A DNA stretch of 33,514 nucleotides from JBFXDI01 sp050181295 (GTDB lineage: Bacteria > Pseudomonadota > Alphaproteobacteria > Rhizobiales > Aestuariivirgaceae), in NCBI GenBank assembly GCA_050181295.1, contig JBFXDI010000032.1, forward strand, positions 1 to 33,514, read 5' to 3'. Numbering within the stretch: position 1 is the stretch's first letter; each line of letters starts with the position of its first letter. The notes below the pieces were generated by a model that saw only the letters and a program-made list of their open reading frames with translations, was not told the origin of the DNA and ran no database searches. The translations under genes were made by a program, and so were the position numbers. Below, one piece after another: positions 15,996 to 25,968 of this stretch.

Positions 15996-16040
15996 GCATG
16001 ATGTAGGCCGAAAAGTGCTTCACACTTTTCGGCATCATGC
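15996..16040. repeat. Dispersed hairpin element (GCATGATG ... CATCATGC)
   Basis: Outer arms GCATGATG (15996-16003) and CATCATGC (16033-16040) enclose inner arms CCGAAAAGTG (16008-16017) and CACTTTTCGG (16023-16032) with a CTTCA loop. From memory, elements with this CCGAAAAGTG/CACTTTTCGG core occur many times between genes in Rhizobiales genomes. Confidence 0.7.
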
Positions 16041-16050
16041 TTGCGATTGT

Positions 16051-16078
16051 CCGGGATCGGAAGCGTGAGAACGGTGGA
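16051..16078. repeat. 28-base dispersed repeat, copy 2
   Basis: Second copy of the unit found at 12182-12209, matching at 26 of 28 positions. It lies between two hairpin elements in the gap downstream of htpG. Confidence 0.65.
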
Positions 16079-16084
16079 GATCGG

Positions 16085-16114
16085 ATCCCGGACTCGGCTC
16101 CGCCGATCCGGGAT
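16085..16114. repeat. Hairpin downstream of htpG
   Basis: ATCCCGGA (16085-16092) pairs with TCCGGGAT (16107-16114), with an inner stem TCGGC-TCC-GCCGA. It lies 26 bases beyond the htpG stop on the htpG strand and could end that transcript. No T-tract follows, and similar units are common intergenic repeats in this group of bacteria. Confidence 0.6.
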
Positions 16115-16139
16115 GACAGGAAGGAATCGCGCGCTCGCC

Positions 16140-18056
<1,917 letters not shown>

Positions 18057-18094
18057 CCCGCCTACTCCGTTCTCGAAAACCTTGGGAACGAAGG

Positions 18095-18124
18095 CGATAT
18101 GGGCGTTGGCGGCAGGTGGTCAAG
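18095..18124 (-). promoter_or_regulatory. Probable RpoH (sigma-32) promoter of htpG
   Basis: On the minus strand CTTG (18124-18121, in CTTGAC) is followed after 18 bases by CCATATCG (18102-18095), close to the alphaproteobacterial RpoH pattern CTTG-N17/18-CYTATNT. The -10 part ends about 38 bases before the htpG start codon. htpG is a common RpoH target, which supports the call. Confidence 0.5.
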
Positions 18125-18161
18125 AGGCGGGAGGGGCGGTTGCCTGTCCGGCAAAGAAAAT

Positions 18162-18236
18162 GGCCCGGCTCTTTTGCGAAGCAGCTTCGGGGGGCTGGGG
18201 GGCTGAGATTTCCGAAGCCACCTCTCGAGCCGGGCC
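18162..18236. other. Nested inverted repeat between htpG and the DUF2794 gene, possible structured RNA
   Basis: GGCCCGGCTC (18162-18171) and GAGCCGGGCC (18227-18236) are perfect 10-base arms. Inside them GCTTCGG (about 18184-18190) and CCGAAGC (about 18212-18218) form a second perfect 7-base pairing. Read on the minus strand, the outer stem is followed by ATTTTCTTT, which looks like a terminator tail. A short minus-strand RNA ending near 18150, or a leader element of the divergent genes, would explain this. I do not recognise an RNA family. Confidence 0.45.
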
Positions 18237-18417
18237 TTGAGGCAACGTGAGCAATGTGACCCCGGACTGCGTTCGCACTTGGGACGGATAGCGGCAGAAT
18301 TGTGGTATTGTACAGGGGCCCGCCTTGGCCTGAGAGCCGGCATGCGCTTGCTCGCGCCGCCGTCTGGTGTCATCATTCCATCATGCAGATTTTCGCCGCC
18401 AGCCGCGGGAGGCGCCC

Positions 18418-18798
18418 TTGAGCGACACGGAACCCATAGTTCCGTTCCGGCCACGGGCGTCTGGCGCCGTGGCCGCGGCCCACCCAGCCAGATCGCAGCC
18501 GGACATCGCCTTCGACCGGCGCGAGCTTTCGATGATCCTCAATATGTACGGCCACAAGGTTGCCGAGGGCGAATGGCGCGACTACGCCATCGATTTCGGG
18601 CGCGAGAAGGCCGTCTTCTCGGTGTTCCGGCGCACCAGCGAGCGCCCGATCTACCGTATCGAGAAGGACCCGCGGCTCGGCCGCCGCCAGGGGCTCTATT
18701 CCGTCATCGCGGAAGGGGGCCTGATCCTTAGACGCGGCCACGACCTGGCGCAGGTGCTGCGGGTGCTCATGCGCGGCCCCAGGCTCGTAAGTGTGTAG
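18418..18798 (+). CDS. DUF2794 family protein
   Basis: Small conserved protein of unknown function, 126 residues from the chosen start. It matches DUF2794, a family found mainly in Rhizobiales and related orders: a variable proline/alanine-rich N-terminus, then LSMILNMYGHKVAEGEWRDY, FRRTSERPIYRIEKDPRLGRRQGLYSV and LILRRGHDLAQVLRVL. I start at TTG 18418, with GGGAGG five bases upstream; GTG 18367 is an in-frame alternative without a good ribosome-binding site. It is divergent from htpG and stands alone. Confidence 0.85.
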   Translation: MSDTEPIVPFRPRASGAVAAAHPARSQPDIAFDRRELSMILNMYGHKVAEGEWRDYAIDFGREKAVFSVFRRTSERPIYRIEKDPRLGRRQGLYSVIAEGGLILRRGHDLAQVLRVLMRGPRLVSV

Positions 18799-18870
18799 AG
18801 AGCGGAATGGGACGGCGGCGTCCGAAAGCCGTAGCCCACATGCAGCCTCCGCGGAATGCGGGATTTGGGT

Positions 18871-18896
18871 TCCCGGATTGCGCTTCGCTCCATCCG
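18871..18896. repeat. Short CGGAT...ATCCG dispersed repeat
   Basis: TCCCGGATTGCGCTTCGCTCC followed by ATCCG forms a small hairpin (CGGAT / ATCCG). The unit resembles the very common CCCGGATTGCGCT...CTCCATCCGGG elements seen between genes of rhizobia. It marks the end of core sequence before the degraded hydrolase gene. Confidence 0.5.
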
Positions 18897-18908
18897 AACT
18901 ACTAGTCT

Positions 18909-19855
18909 TCAGAACAGCGTCCGGTTTGCCCACCGGAATCTGCTATCGCAGCATCTCTGCAAAGCGCTGACCTGTGTGGCGGCAGCGTCGGCTGCCTGCT
19001 TGTCATAGCCAACGGTCGGACCCATCTCGATGCAGGCATCACGATAACTGAACGGCTTGCCGGTTGCCGTATTGACGATCACGCTATCTTTCCGACGACA
19101 ATTGCGGCGATTTGAGCTTTCGCGATGACGGCAGAAATAGCGCGCGGATTGTCGAAGGCGTGGCGGACGCCTGGAAATGTTGTCAGGGTCGCATCACGCG
19201 CGGGGTCGAAGAGTTCTCGGCAAGGTTGTGCCGGCACCCAGTCGTCGGCCTCGCCATGGAATGCGCGGACCGGCGCGTCGACCAGTTCCGTCTCGCCGAT
19301 CAGTCCAAAACTGCAACTGGCGTAGAATGGCAGATAGGCTGCGATCCTGCCGACCTTCGGACCGTAGTAACCGTGGAATAGAGCCAGTGCGGCGTATAGC
19401 GCTGCAATGCCGCCGCGGGAGAATCCCATGACGAAAATCCGGTTTTTATCGATCCGTGGGTCTGCCGCGAGGACTTCAACCACATCGTAGACGGCGTTCA
19501 GGAAGCCTAGACGTGTCCGGTCCGTCTCGACGTTCTCGATGCCGCGGCCCGTGAAATAGTCCAGCCGGAAAGTCGCCAGGCCCTGCATGTCTAGTATGTG
19601 GCGCCACGCCGATACGGCTCCGCTCGTCGGCCCGTCCGAACCGTGGACAATAATGACAACGGGAAGTTTCTCTTCCCAGGTAGGAAGCCTAAGTTCGCCG
19701 TGGAGAACCACCAGCATGCCGCTCTCCGCTCTATTGCGGAGGAATTGCTCGTCCGTCAGCGTTTTCGAAGGGATCGTCAAATGAACGTCAGGCGGCGGTC
19801 GTTTCTTTGTCGCAGCGGCGAAGGTCCCGGTGGTCAGCAGCAGGCCGAAACACAC
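18909..19855 (-). pseudogene. Dienelactone hydrolase-like alpha/beta hydrolase, frameshifted
   Basis: The first frame (19855 down to a stop at 19079) encodes a signal-peptide-like start, the nucleophile motif GFSRGG, the acid HGEADDWVP and the histidine GVRHAFDN. It then runs into unrelated residues and stops. In another frame the expected C-terminus continues: NCRRKDSVIVNTATGKPFSY and then RDACIEMGPTVGYDKQAAD, which fits the conserved tail of this hydrolase family. The shift (a net gain of two bases or loss of one) lies between about 19100 and 19157, possibly in CGCGCG at 19141-19146. A second one-base shift near 18961 would give a natural end VSAFAEMLR at 18943. Catalytic residues are intact, so a shortened enzyme cannot be excluded. 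The start is GTG 19855. Confidence 0.75.
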
Positions 19856-19942
19856 ACCAAAAGCCGACCAGACCTACCATCGCCATAAGCGACCGATGGA
19901 CTCAAATCTCATCGGCCCACCTCAGACTAACCTTGCTTTGGA

Positions 19943-21097
19943 CTAACGATCTCCGCCGGAAGCCACGGATTCCTGCCGCTCAGAAACCATCTTGCTGTAG
20001 AGCATGCGATATGCATCCCAACATTGCTCCTCCGTGAAATGGGCCACCGCTCGCTCTTTGCCGTGCTCGCCCATCTCCAGGCGACGCTGGGGGTCCGCCA
20101 AAGTCTGCAGTGCAGATAGAAGGGCAGCCGCATCCCCAGGAGGGATCACTAACCCATCAATACCGTGGCGCACTGCTTCCGCGTTACCGCCCACGTCAGT
20201 CACTATCAGGGGCAGTCCCGTCGCCATCGCCTCAATCACAGCGTTGGAAAACCCCTCTCTGTGTGAAACATTGAGGGCGATATCGCTGGCGGCCAGGAGG
20301 CGCGCAACATCATGTCGCGGGCCAGTAAAGAAGACGGTGCGCTCGAGTTGCAAACTGGCAACCCGCTTGCGAAGCGCGGCCATTTCACCCTGGTCCGTCC
20401 CAACCAGCAGCACAGCGAATACCGAGAGGAGCTCTTGTTCAAGGCCGGACAAAGCTTGCAGCAATATGTCGTGACCTTTGACTTTTTTTAGGTTCGCAAC
20501 CAGTGAAACGATCACACGTCCCTCGTCGAGTCCGAACTCCTCGAGAACAGATCTACGTGACTCACGACGAGGTTGCGTATGCAGGTAAACGCCATTGTAT
20601 AGAATCTGGGTTTTGGTTGGGCGGACGCCAATACCTATCAAGCTCTCGACAACTGCCCGACTGTTACCGAGGATTGCGTCTGCGAAATGCAGATCTCTTA
20701 TGAGACCGCGCTCTCGCAAGCGAAATAGAATGTCAGCAGCCGCCTTCCGCACCGGGTTCGAATGGTAAAGACCAACCTCATTTCGATGGAGGGTACGCGC
20801 TGAGTAAATTCGACAGGTTCCGGCCGGCGCATAGCGGAGCCACCGCGACATAGTGGGCGAGAAGACATGCATGATAGTGCCGGACTTCCCCTCGCCCGGA
20901 TAGGTACTAGCGTGGGAAACGTGGACACCGGCGTTTTGGAAACCCTGCTCTAGGTCGCCTCCAAGCCGCTCGACGAACAAACGGATACGCGCGCCATCGG
21001 CGGTCAGCCGCCTCGCCAGCCACAAGGTGTGGCGCTCAGCGCCGCCAGGATCCATACTCTCTAGAACAAAATCTACCGAGACGCCGCCCGCGCTCAT
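19943..21097 (-). CDS. GT4-family glycosyltransferase
   Basis: Retaining GT-B glycosyltransferase of the GT4 type, 384 residues, cytoplasmic face of the membrane. The N-terminal domain has the donor-site GGAE motif (MDPGGAERHTLWLARRL). The C-terminal domain carries VANLKKVKGHDILLQAL and the EX7E motif EGFSNAVIE (Glu281 and Glu289), followed by MATGLPLIVTDVGGNAE. Sugar donor and acceptor cannot be read from sequence. The start ATG 21097 overlaps the asnB-like stop (ATGA); a TTG at 21103 is an alternative. The coupling places it in one operon with the amidotransferase and methyltransferase, probably building a surface polysaccharide. Confidence 0.9.
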   Translation of the reverse strand: MSAGGVSVDFVLESMDPGGAERHTLWLARRLTADGARIRLFVERLGGDLEQGFQNAGVHVSHASTYPGEGKSGTIMHVFSPTMSRWLRYAPAGTCRIYSARTLHRNEVGLYHSNPVRKAAADILFRLRERGLIRDLHFADAILGNSRAVVESLIGIGVRPTKTQILYNGVYLHTQPRRESRRSVLEEFGLDEGRVIVSLVANLKKVKGHDILLQALSGLEQELLSVFAVLLVGTDQGEMAALRKRVASLQLERTVFFTGPRHDVARLLAASDIALNVSHREGFSNAVIEAMATGLPLIVTDVGGNAEAVRHGIDGLVIPPGDAAALLSALQTLADPQRRLEMGEHGKERAVAHFTEEQCWDAYRMLYSKMVSERQESVASGGDR

Positions 21098-23007
21098 CGC
21101 CAATTTCTATCATACCAACTGATCAGCATCAGCGGACCCCACAGCTTTCCGAGATACCAGTCGTCGGATCGTTCCAGATGGCTCTGCCAAACGCGCTTGA
21201 TCCTGGACCGATCAAGCAAATCGTCGAGCGCGCCCCATGACTGATGGATTAGGTCGCTCGCCCAAGGCCGAAGAGGCCCGCGCAACCAATCGCCGAGGGG
21301 AATTGAGAACCCTTTTTTCGGGCGCTCAAACAGCGGCTTCGGCAAGTATTCGCCTAAGATTTCGCGCAAGATAATCTTACCACGGCCCGGCGCCCATTTG
21401 CGGTCGAGTGGAAGTCTCCAGGCCGCTTCGATCAGTCGATGATCCAGCAGCGGCGATCTGACCTCTAGGCTGTTCGCCATACTGGCGCGATCAACCTTCA
21501 CGAGGATATCCCCCACCAAGTACCTGCGCGCATCGATAGCCATGGCGTGCGCCACCGGCCCGCCGAGATCTAATCCCGAGAAGCATTTCGTGCTGGCGGT
21601 GAGCACGCCCGCCGTGGGATCAGCCGGGTGCCAGTGATTGTTTAGAGTCGTGTAGAATGTGTCAAAATCCACTGCACTATATTGGCGCAGTGCACCTGCA
21701 ATGCGGCCGCCGTACCGGAATCGATCCTCCAAAGCGGCGATTGCCGGAGAGATGATCTGCTCCAGCACGCTGAGCCCGCGGCGTGCGAGCAATGGTACCC
21801 TCGTGATGTCGCGCCACCGCTGCGCCGCCCGATCGTACATAGCGTAACCGCCAAAAACCTCATCACCCCCGTCCCCCGAGAGAGCGACCGTGACATGTCT
21901 GCGTGCGAGCTTGCATAGCAGATAAGTCGGAATTTGCGATGAATCAGCGAACGGCTCGCAGTAGATCGTCTGCAGATCCGGTATGACGGCCATAGCATCC
22001 TGGTGAGTGACCGTGAGCTCCTCGTGACGCGTACCGAGATGTTTGGACACGGCACGCGCGTGGTCCGCCTCGTCGAAGGCAGAATTTTCGAAGCCAATGG
22101 AGAAGGTGTGCACCGGTTCTGTAGAATTCGTTTGCATCACCGCCGTTACTAGCGAGCTGTCGATCCCGCCAGACAGAAAAGATCCAAGCGGAACGTCGGC
22201 GATCATGCGCTCCTTGACTGCAACAGTCAGGGCTTCCCGTATCTCTTGTTCCGCATCCCGAGGCGAGCCTCGCCTGGTCGCAGCGACAGCCGCGAAGTCC
22301 CAGTATTTCCGTTGTCGCGCGGCCACCAGGCTGGTCGAGACTTCCGCAGATAGCGGGAGCGGTATGGTCACGTTGTGGCCAGGTAAGAGCTTCTGTATGC
22401 CTGAGTAGATTGAGAGAGGGTCTGGGATATAGAAGTACTGCATCAGAGCGTGAACTGCGGCGACCTCGAGGCGGAGTTCTAGTCCCAACGCCTGTACCGA
22501 CTTGAGTTCGGAGGCGGCCACAAAACAGCCGCCGATCACCCCGTAGTAGAGTGGCTTCTTGCCGAGCCTGTCCCGCGAGAGCAGGAGGCTGTTGGTCGCG
22601 CGGTCGAAGGCAACGAAGGCCCACATACCCGCACAGCGCCTGCATGTCTCTTCGAAGCCGTAGGTATCGAGCGCTGCCAGCAGTACTTCGGTATCGCTGC
22701 CACTCTGAAAGGAGATTCCTGCGCGAGAAAGCTCGTTTCGCAGCTCCCAGAAGTTGTATATCTCTCCATTGTAGGTGATAACGAAGCGTCCGGACGGCGA
22801 GGTCATCGGCTGCGCACCGGCGGGACTGAGGTCGACGATCGACAATCGACAGTGCCCGAAGGCCAACCCGAGCTCGCCCTCAATCCACAAACCGCTGTCG
22901 TCCGGACCACGGTGAGCGCATGCATCTCGCATAGCGACAATTCTACGCTTGAGTTCCGGCTCTCCCGCGGTCCGCGAGACGTCCACAAAGGCTACAATTC
23001 CACACAT
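21094..23007 (-). CDS. Asparagine synthase (glutamine-hydrolysing)-like amidotransferase
   Basis: A 637-residue AsnB-type enzyme. The class II glutaminase domain starts with the catalytic Cys2 (MCGIVAF) and has AHRGPDDSG and YNGEIYNF. The ATP-pyrophosphatase domain has the PP-loop SGGIDSS (279-285), SGDGGDEVFGGY, and RSPLLDHRLIEAAW. In polysaccharide gene clusters such proteins are often thought to amidate sugar acids rather than make free asparagine; the clustering here with a glycosyltransferase supports that, but biosynthetic asparagine synthase activity is not excluded. It is 52 bases downstream of the methyltransferase gene and overlaps the glycosyltransferase gene. Codon use is more AT-rich than in the flanking core genes. 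Confidence 0.9.
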   Translation of the reverse strand: MCGIVAFVDVSRTAGEPELKRRIVAMRDACAHRGPDDSGLWIEGELGLAFGHCRLSIVDLSPAGAQPMTSPSGRFVITYNGEIYNFWELRNELSRAGISFQSGSDTEVLLAALDTYGFEETCRRCAGMWAFVAFDRATNSLLLSRDRLGKKPLYYGVIGGCFVAASELKSVQALGLELRLEVAAVHALMQYFYIPDPLSIYSGIQKLLPGHNVTIPLPLSAEVSTSLVAARQRKYWDFAAVAATRRGSPRDAEQEIREALTVAVKERMIADVPLGSFLSGGIDSSLVTAVMQTNSTEPVHTFSIGFENSAFDEADHARAVSKHLGTRHEELTVTHQDAMAVIPDLQTIYCEPFADSSQIPTYLLCKLARRHVTVALSGDGGDEVFGGYAMYDRAAQRWRDITRVPLLARRGLSVLEQIISPAIAALEDRFRYGGRIAGALRQYSAVDFDTFYTTLNNHWHPADPTAGVLTASTKCFSGLDLGGPVAHAMAIDARRYLVGDILVKVDRASMANSLEVRSPLLDHRLIEAAWRLPLDRKWAPGRGKIILREILGEYLPKPLFERPKKGFSIPLGDWLRGPLRPWASDLIHQSWGALDDLLDRSRIKRVWQSHLERSDDWYLGKLWGPLMLISWYDRNWR

Positions 23008-23059
23008 GTCTCTTCTTCCGCCGCTGCTCCGCAGCCCGCCTGCTATCCGGCAGAGTCCT

Positions 23060-23821
23060 CTATTCTGTCTTCCGCGCGATCAAAACAAGATTGTTCCGAC
23101 CGAAGGCCCGGTTTCGGAGTCTCCCAATTCTAATGCGTGCCTGCATCAGCCAGGAGCTTGATAGATTGGTCTTGTCAGCGCGTACAATCGAGAAACCAAA
23201 GGGTACAATAAAATCAGACAACGTCTTACTGCTCCACGATCTAACATGTTGCCATCGGTGGAAGACCTTGCCGCTGACCGGGCAAAGCACTTGCCGCTCG
23301 CGCAGATCCTCCTCGTTCGGTGTTGTCAGAAAAAGAAGTCCGCCAGGCCGCAGCATCCTGTTGCAGTTGACCAGAAGTTCTTCCAACCTATCATCGTAAA
23401 GATGCTCAACCACTTCCAACACAGAAATTATGTCAACCTCCGCCTTGAGCGTTGCAGTTTCGTCGATGTGCAGGATCTTCGCTTCGACGCCCGCCTCTTC
23501 TAAGAATGTTCGACAGACTGAGACCGACTTCGGCGAGAATTCGACCCCTATTAGAGTATTATTTAGTTTCGCGAGTTCGCGTAGAAAGAATCCAGTGCCG
23601 CATCCATAGTCAAGTACAACCTTCTTATTTTTGAAATAGCTTTGATATCTACGAACGATAGTCTTGCTAGCGCCGAATGAGAAGTAAATATCGGGTGAGC
23701 GTTCCGCCGCCCAATCCCAAAACTTTTCTACCTGGTCATCTGTCCAGACATGCTCTTCCCATTGGCGCATTAACTTACCCATTTTGTCAAAGGTCGAATA
23801 CGTGCGTGGCGCGTGGCTCAT
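23060..23821 (-). CDS. Class I SAM-dependent methyltransferase
   Basis: A 253-residue methyltransferase of the UbiG/methyltransf_11-23 type. The SAM-binding motif I VVLDYGCGTGFFLREL lies at about 68-83, followed by the acidic loop LIGVEFSPKSV and motif post-I region VDIISVLEVVEHLYD, and MLRPGGLLFLTTPNEED. I start at ATG 23821 (MSHAPRTYSTF); ATG 23782 is possible. The DNA is clearly AT-richer than the core genes, with TTA, ATA and AAA codons common. It is the first gene of the minus-strand glycan operon and may methylate a sugar or lipid-linked intermediate, which is an inference from context. Confidence 0.87.
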   Translation of the reverse strand: MSHAPRTYSTFDKMGKLMRQWEEHVWTDDQVEKFWDWAAERSPDIYFSFGASKTIVRRYQSYFKNKKVVLDYGCGTGFFLRELAKLNNTLIGVEFSPKSVSVCRTFLEEAGVEAKILHIDETATLKAEVDIISVLEVVEHLYDDRLEELLVNCNRMLRPGGLLFLTTPNEEDLRERQVLCPVSGKVFHRWQHVRSWSSKTLSDFIVPFGFSIVRADKTNLSSSWLMQARIRIGRLRNRAFGRNNLVLIARKTE

Positions 23822-24246
23822 ATCAGGCAACAGTCGGCACGGCAAGGTGGAGGCCGCGCCCACAACGCGCGCTTCCGCAGCCTGATCTTCCCAAGCTATT
23901 TTGCCTCAGCGATTCTATGATTGAGAATACTATCCGTGTGCAAGTGAAGTGAGTTATCGCATGTCGCCGATAAGAAGTTGTCACTCACCCTTGGTTCTCC
24001 CGGTGCCGGATTCAGTTCCGTCGCGGTGTTTTGCTTCCCGGCAGGGAGACAGGCAAGGCGTGCAGGATGAGGTAATGCGTGGCCGCAATCGTTGGAGCAG
24101 GATCCTGAGCAAGGTGGTAGGCAGTTGCGCAATTAGTGGCGGCTGGCCACCCCAGCGCGTCTCGGCGCGGTGCAAGGGTGGTATGAAGGCAATCCACGCT
24201 GCCAGCCGCTGCACACAGAAGAAACTGCTCATCGAGGAGGTGCATA
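23822..24246. other. Gene-free divergent promoter region of the glycan island
   Basis: No coding sequence is convincing in these 425 bases. Short open frames cross it on both strands but lack family features. It separates the minus-strand operon from the plus-strand flippase, so it should hold both promoters; I see no near-consensus boxes. The flippase ribosome-binding site GAGGAGG is at 24234-24240. Confidence 0.5.
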
Positions 24247-25596
24247 TTGCTCCGGCGTATCGTTCCAGTCGGCCTCGTGCGTCAATTGATAGGCGCGGCA
24301 GTCTACTCCGGGTGCATCCGGCTGGCCGGGATGCTGATGACTTTTTTGGTCGGCGTGCAGCTGGCGCGCTATCTTGGGAGCGAGGGATACGGCGCCTACG
24401 GCACCGTGATGGCGGTAGTGATGATTCTGGCGATCCCGGCGCAACTCGGGTTGCCGCAACTCATGACGCGAGAGCTGTCGACCGTCGCCGTGACCGGTTT
24501 GGTCGGGCGCGCGAGAGCTGCGCTGAAGTGGTTTCCCGTCTCGGTCGGCACGGCCGCTTGTCTGATGATGCTGATAGCCTTTGCGATCCTGGCGGCTTGG
24601 CCGGGTGAAGCCGATCCGCTGTTTGCGAGAACGCTCATTTGGGGCCTGGCCAGCGTTCCGTTAACCGCGCTCATCACTCTCTCGATCGGCGCCCTGCGGG
24701 GACTCCACCGTGTGGTAAGCGGCCAGTTCTATGATGCGCTGCTAAGGCCTGCGGTCTTAGCAATGCTCCTATTCGGCGCAAACGCCATGGACACGATTAC
24801 GCCGGCTGGGGCGATGGTCCTGCAGGCCGTCGCAAGCCTACTCGTTCTCGTGGTGGCCTTCGTTCACATGCGACGGTCCATTCCCGCTGCTTGGGCTAGC
24901 GTGCCCCCACGGAGCGCGCCTGCATTCTGGATGCAAACTGCGGTGCCGATGAGCGCTAGCGAGATCATGTTTGTCATCAACGGGCAGTACCCTATTCTCC
25001 TGCTCGGGGTGCTCGCGCCATTCGATGAGGTTGGCGTCTTCCGCGTCGCCGTCGCAATTGCAGCCCTGGCTTCATTCACAACGACGCTCGTTCACCTCGT
25101 TGTGATGCCTTACCTAGCCCAGTTTAACGCGGCGGGAGACTTTGTGAGGCTTCGACTTCTGTCGAGCGCCGCAGCGGTCGCTGCCTTCGCCGGGACGGCG
25201 TTCACCGGACTCCTGCTGCTGGTTACCGGCAAGCCCTTGCTCGCGTCATTCTTTGGGCCGGAATTCGTTCCTGCTTGGCAGCCAATGATGATTATGACAT
25301 TTGCAGTTCTGGTCAATGCTTCATTCGGTGCGGCGCCGGTGCTCCTAAATATGTGTGGGAGGTCGCGCTCGCTCACCGCCGCACTTGCCTGCGGGCCCCT
25401 TGTAGGCGCGGTGGTGACGGTGGGACTCTATCCTTGGCTGAGAATTGATGCGGCGGCAGTGGGGATGGTCTGCGCCGAACTAGTCAAGGGACTCTGGATG
25501 ACACGCGCCGCGGTGCGCGGGCTAGGCGTGAATCCGACGCTTGGCTCGGCCCGGGTGCTTGCCCGATTTCTTTTCCGTGACCGCCTTGGCGCTTAG
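24247..25596 (+). CDS. Oligosaccharide flippase / polysaccharide biosynthesis membrane protein (MOP family)
   Basis: A 449-residue polytopic membrane protein with about 12 predicted helices, beginning LIGAAVYSGCIRLAGMLMTFLVGVQLARYLGSEGYGAYG, the conserved N-terminal stretch of the Wzx/RfbX-type MOP flippases. It would move undecaprenyl-linked glycan units across the inner membrane. The start is TTG 24247, six bases after a strong GAGGAGG; no better start is present in frame upstream. It is alone on its strand apart from the methyltransferase gene 372 bases downstream. No wzy polymerase or initiating transferase is visible, so the cluster is incomplete or split. Confidence 0.9.
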   Translation: MLRRIVPVGLVRQLIGAAVYSGCIRLAGMLMTFLVGVQLARYLGSEGYGAYGTVMAVVMILAIPAQLGLPQLMTRELSTVAVTGLVGRARAALKWFPVSVGTAACLMMLIAFAILAAWPGEADPLFARTLIWGLASVPLTALITLSIGALRGLHRVVSGQFYDALLRPAVLAMLLFGANAMDTITPAGAMVLQAVASLLVLVVAFVHMRRSIPAAWASVPPRSAPAFWMQTAVPMSASEIMFVINGQYPILLLGVLAPFDEVGVFRVAVAIAALASFTTTLVHLVVMPYLAQFNAAGDFVRLRLLSSAAAVAAFAGTAFTGLLLLVTGKPLLASFFGPEFVPAWQPMMIMTFAVLVNASFGAAPVLLNMCGRSRSLTAALACGPLVGAVVTVGLYPWLRIDAAAVGMVCAELVKGLWMTRAAVRGLGVNPTLGSARVLARFLFRDRLGA

Positions 25597-25968
25597 GGAT
25601 AGGCCACGCCAGAGGCGGCCCGCGACGGGAACTCGCCACCTTTTTCGTCGGCAAGCAGTTAGCGTGCGTACGGTATGCCGGTGGCGGAATCCGGGAAAAA
25701 ACTCAGCCGCGAGAAAAGCCGGGCTTGACTCGCCACAGTAGCAGGAGCGGTCCTCGTGGAAGCAAAATCGGGCTGCTCACGTCTCATATCGGATCGCGGC
25801 TTTCTTGTATCGCGCCGGACAAACCGCGTGCATCCGACCCGGGACATGGACATATTGACGTCCTAAGCGTATTCGACAATCCATGAGATAGAGCTGCCCT
25901 GCCGCATGGCTCATCCATTCATCTGTTCGACAGCCAGCTTTTGTCGCATCTACGGAGCCTTCGATTAA
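25597..25968. other. Gene-free spacer between flippase and methyltransferase genes
   Basis: Neither strand has a convincing gene in these 372 bases. A frame of about 57 codons opening with TTG near 25730 and ending at TGA about 25887 was looked at; it has no ribosome-binding site and no family I recognise. It may contain the promoter of the downstream methyltransferase or debris from a lost gene. Confidence 0.45.

Noticed and set aside
25724..25890. Short TTG-initiated plus-strand frame between flippase and methyltransferase
   Set aside because: It has no ribosome-binding site, no recognisable motif and no codon bias; it was not counted as a gene.
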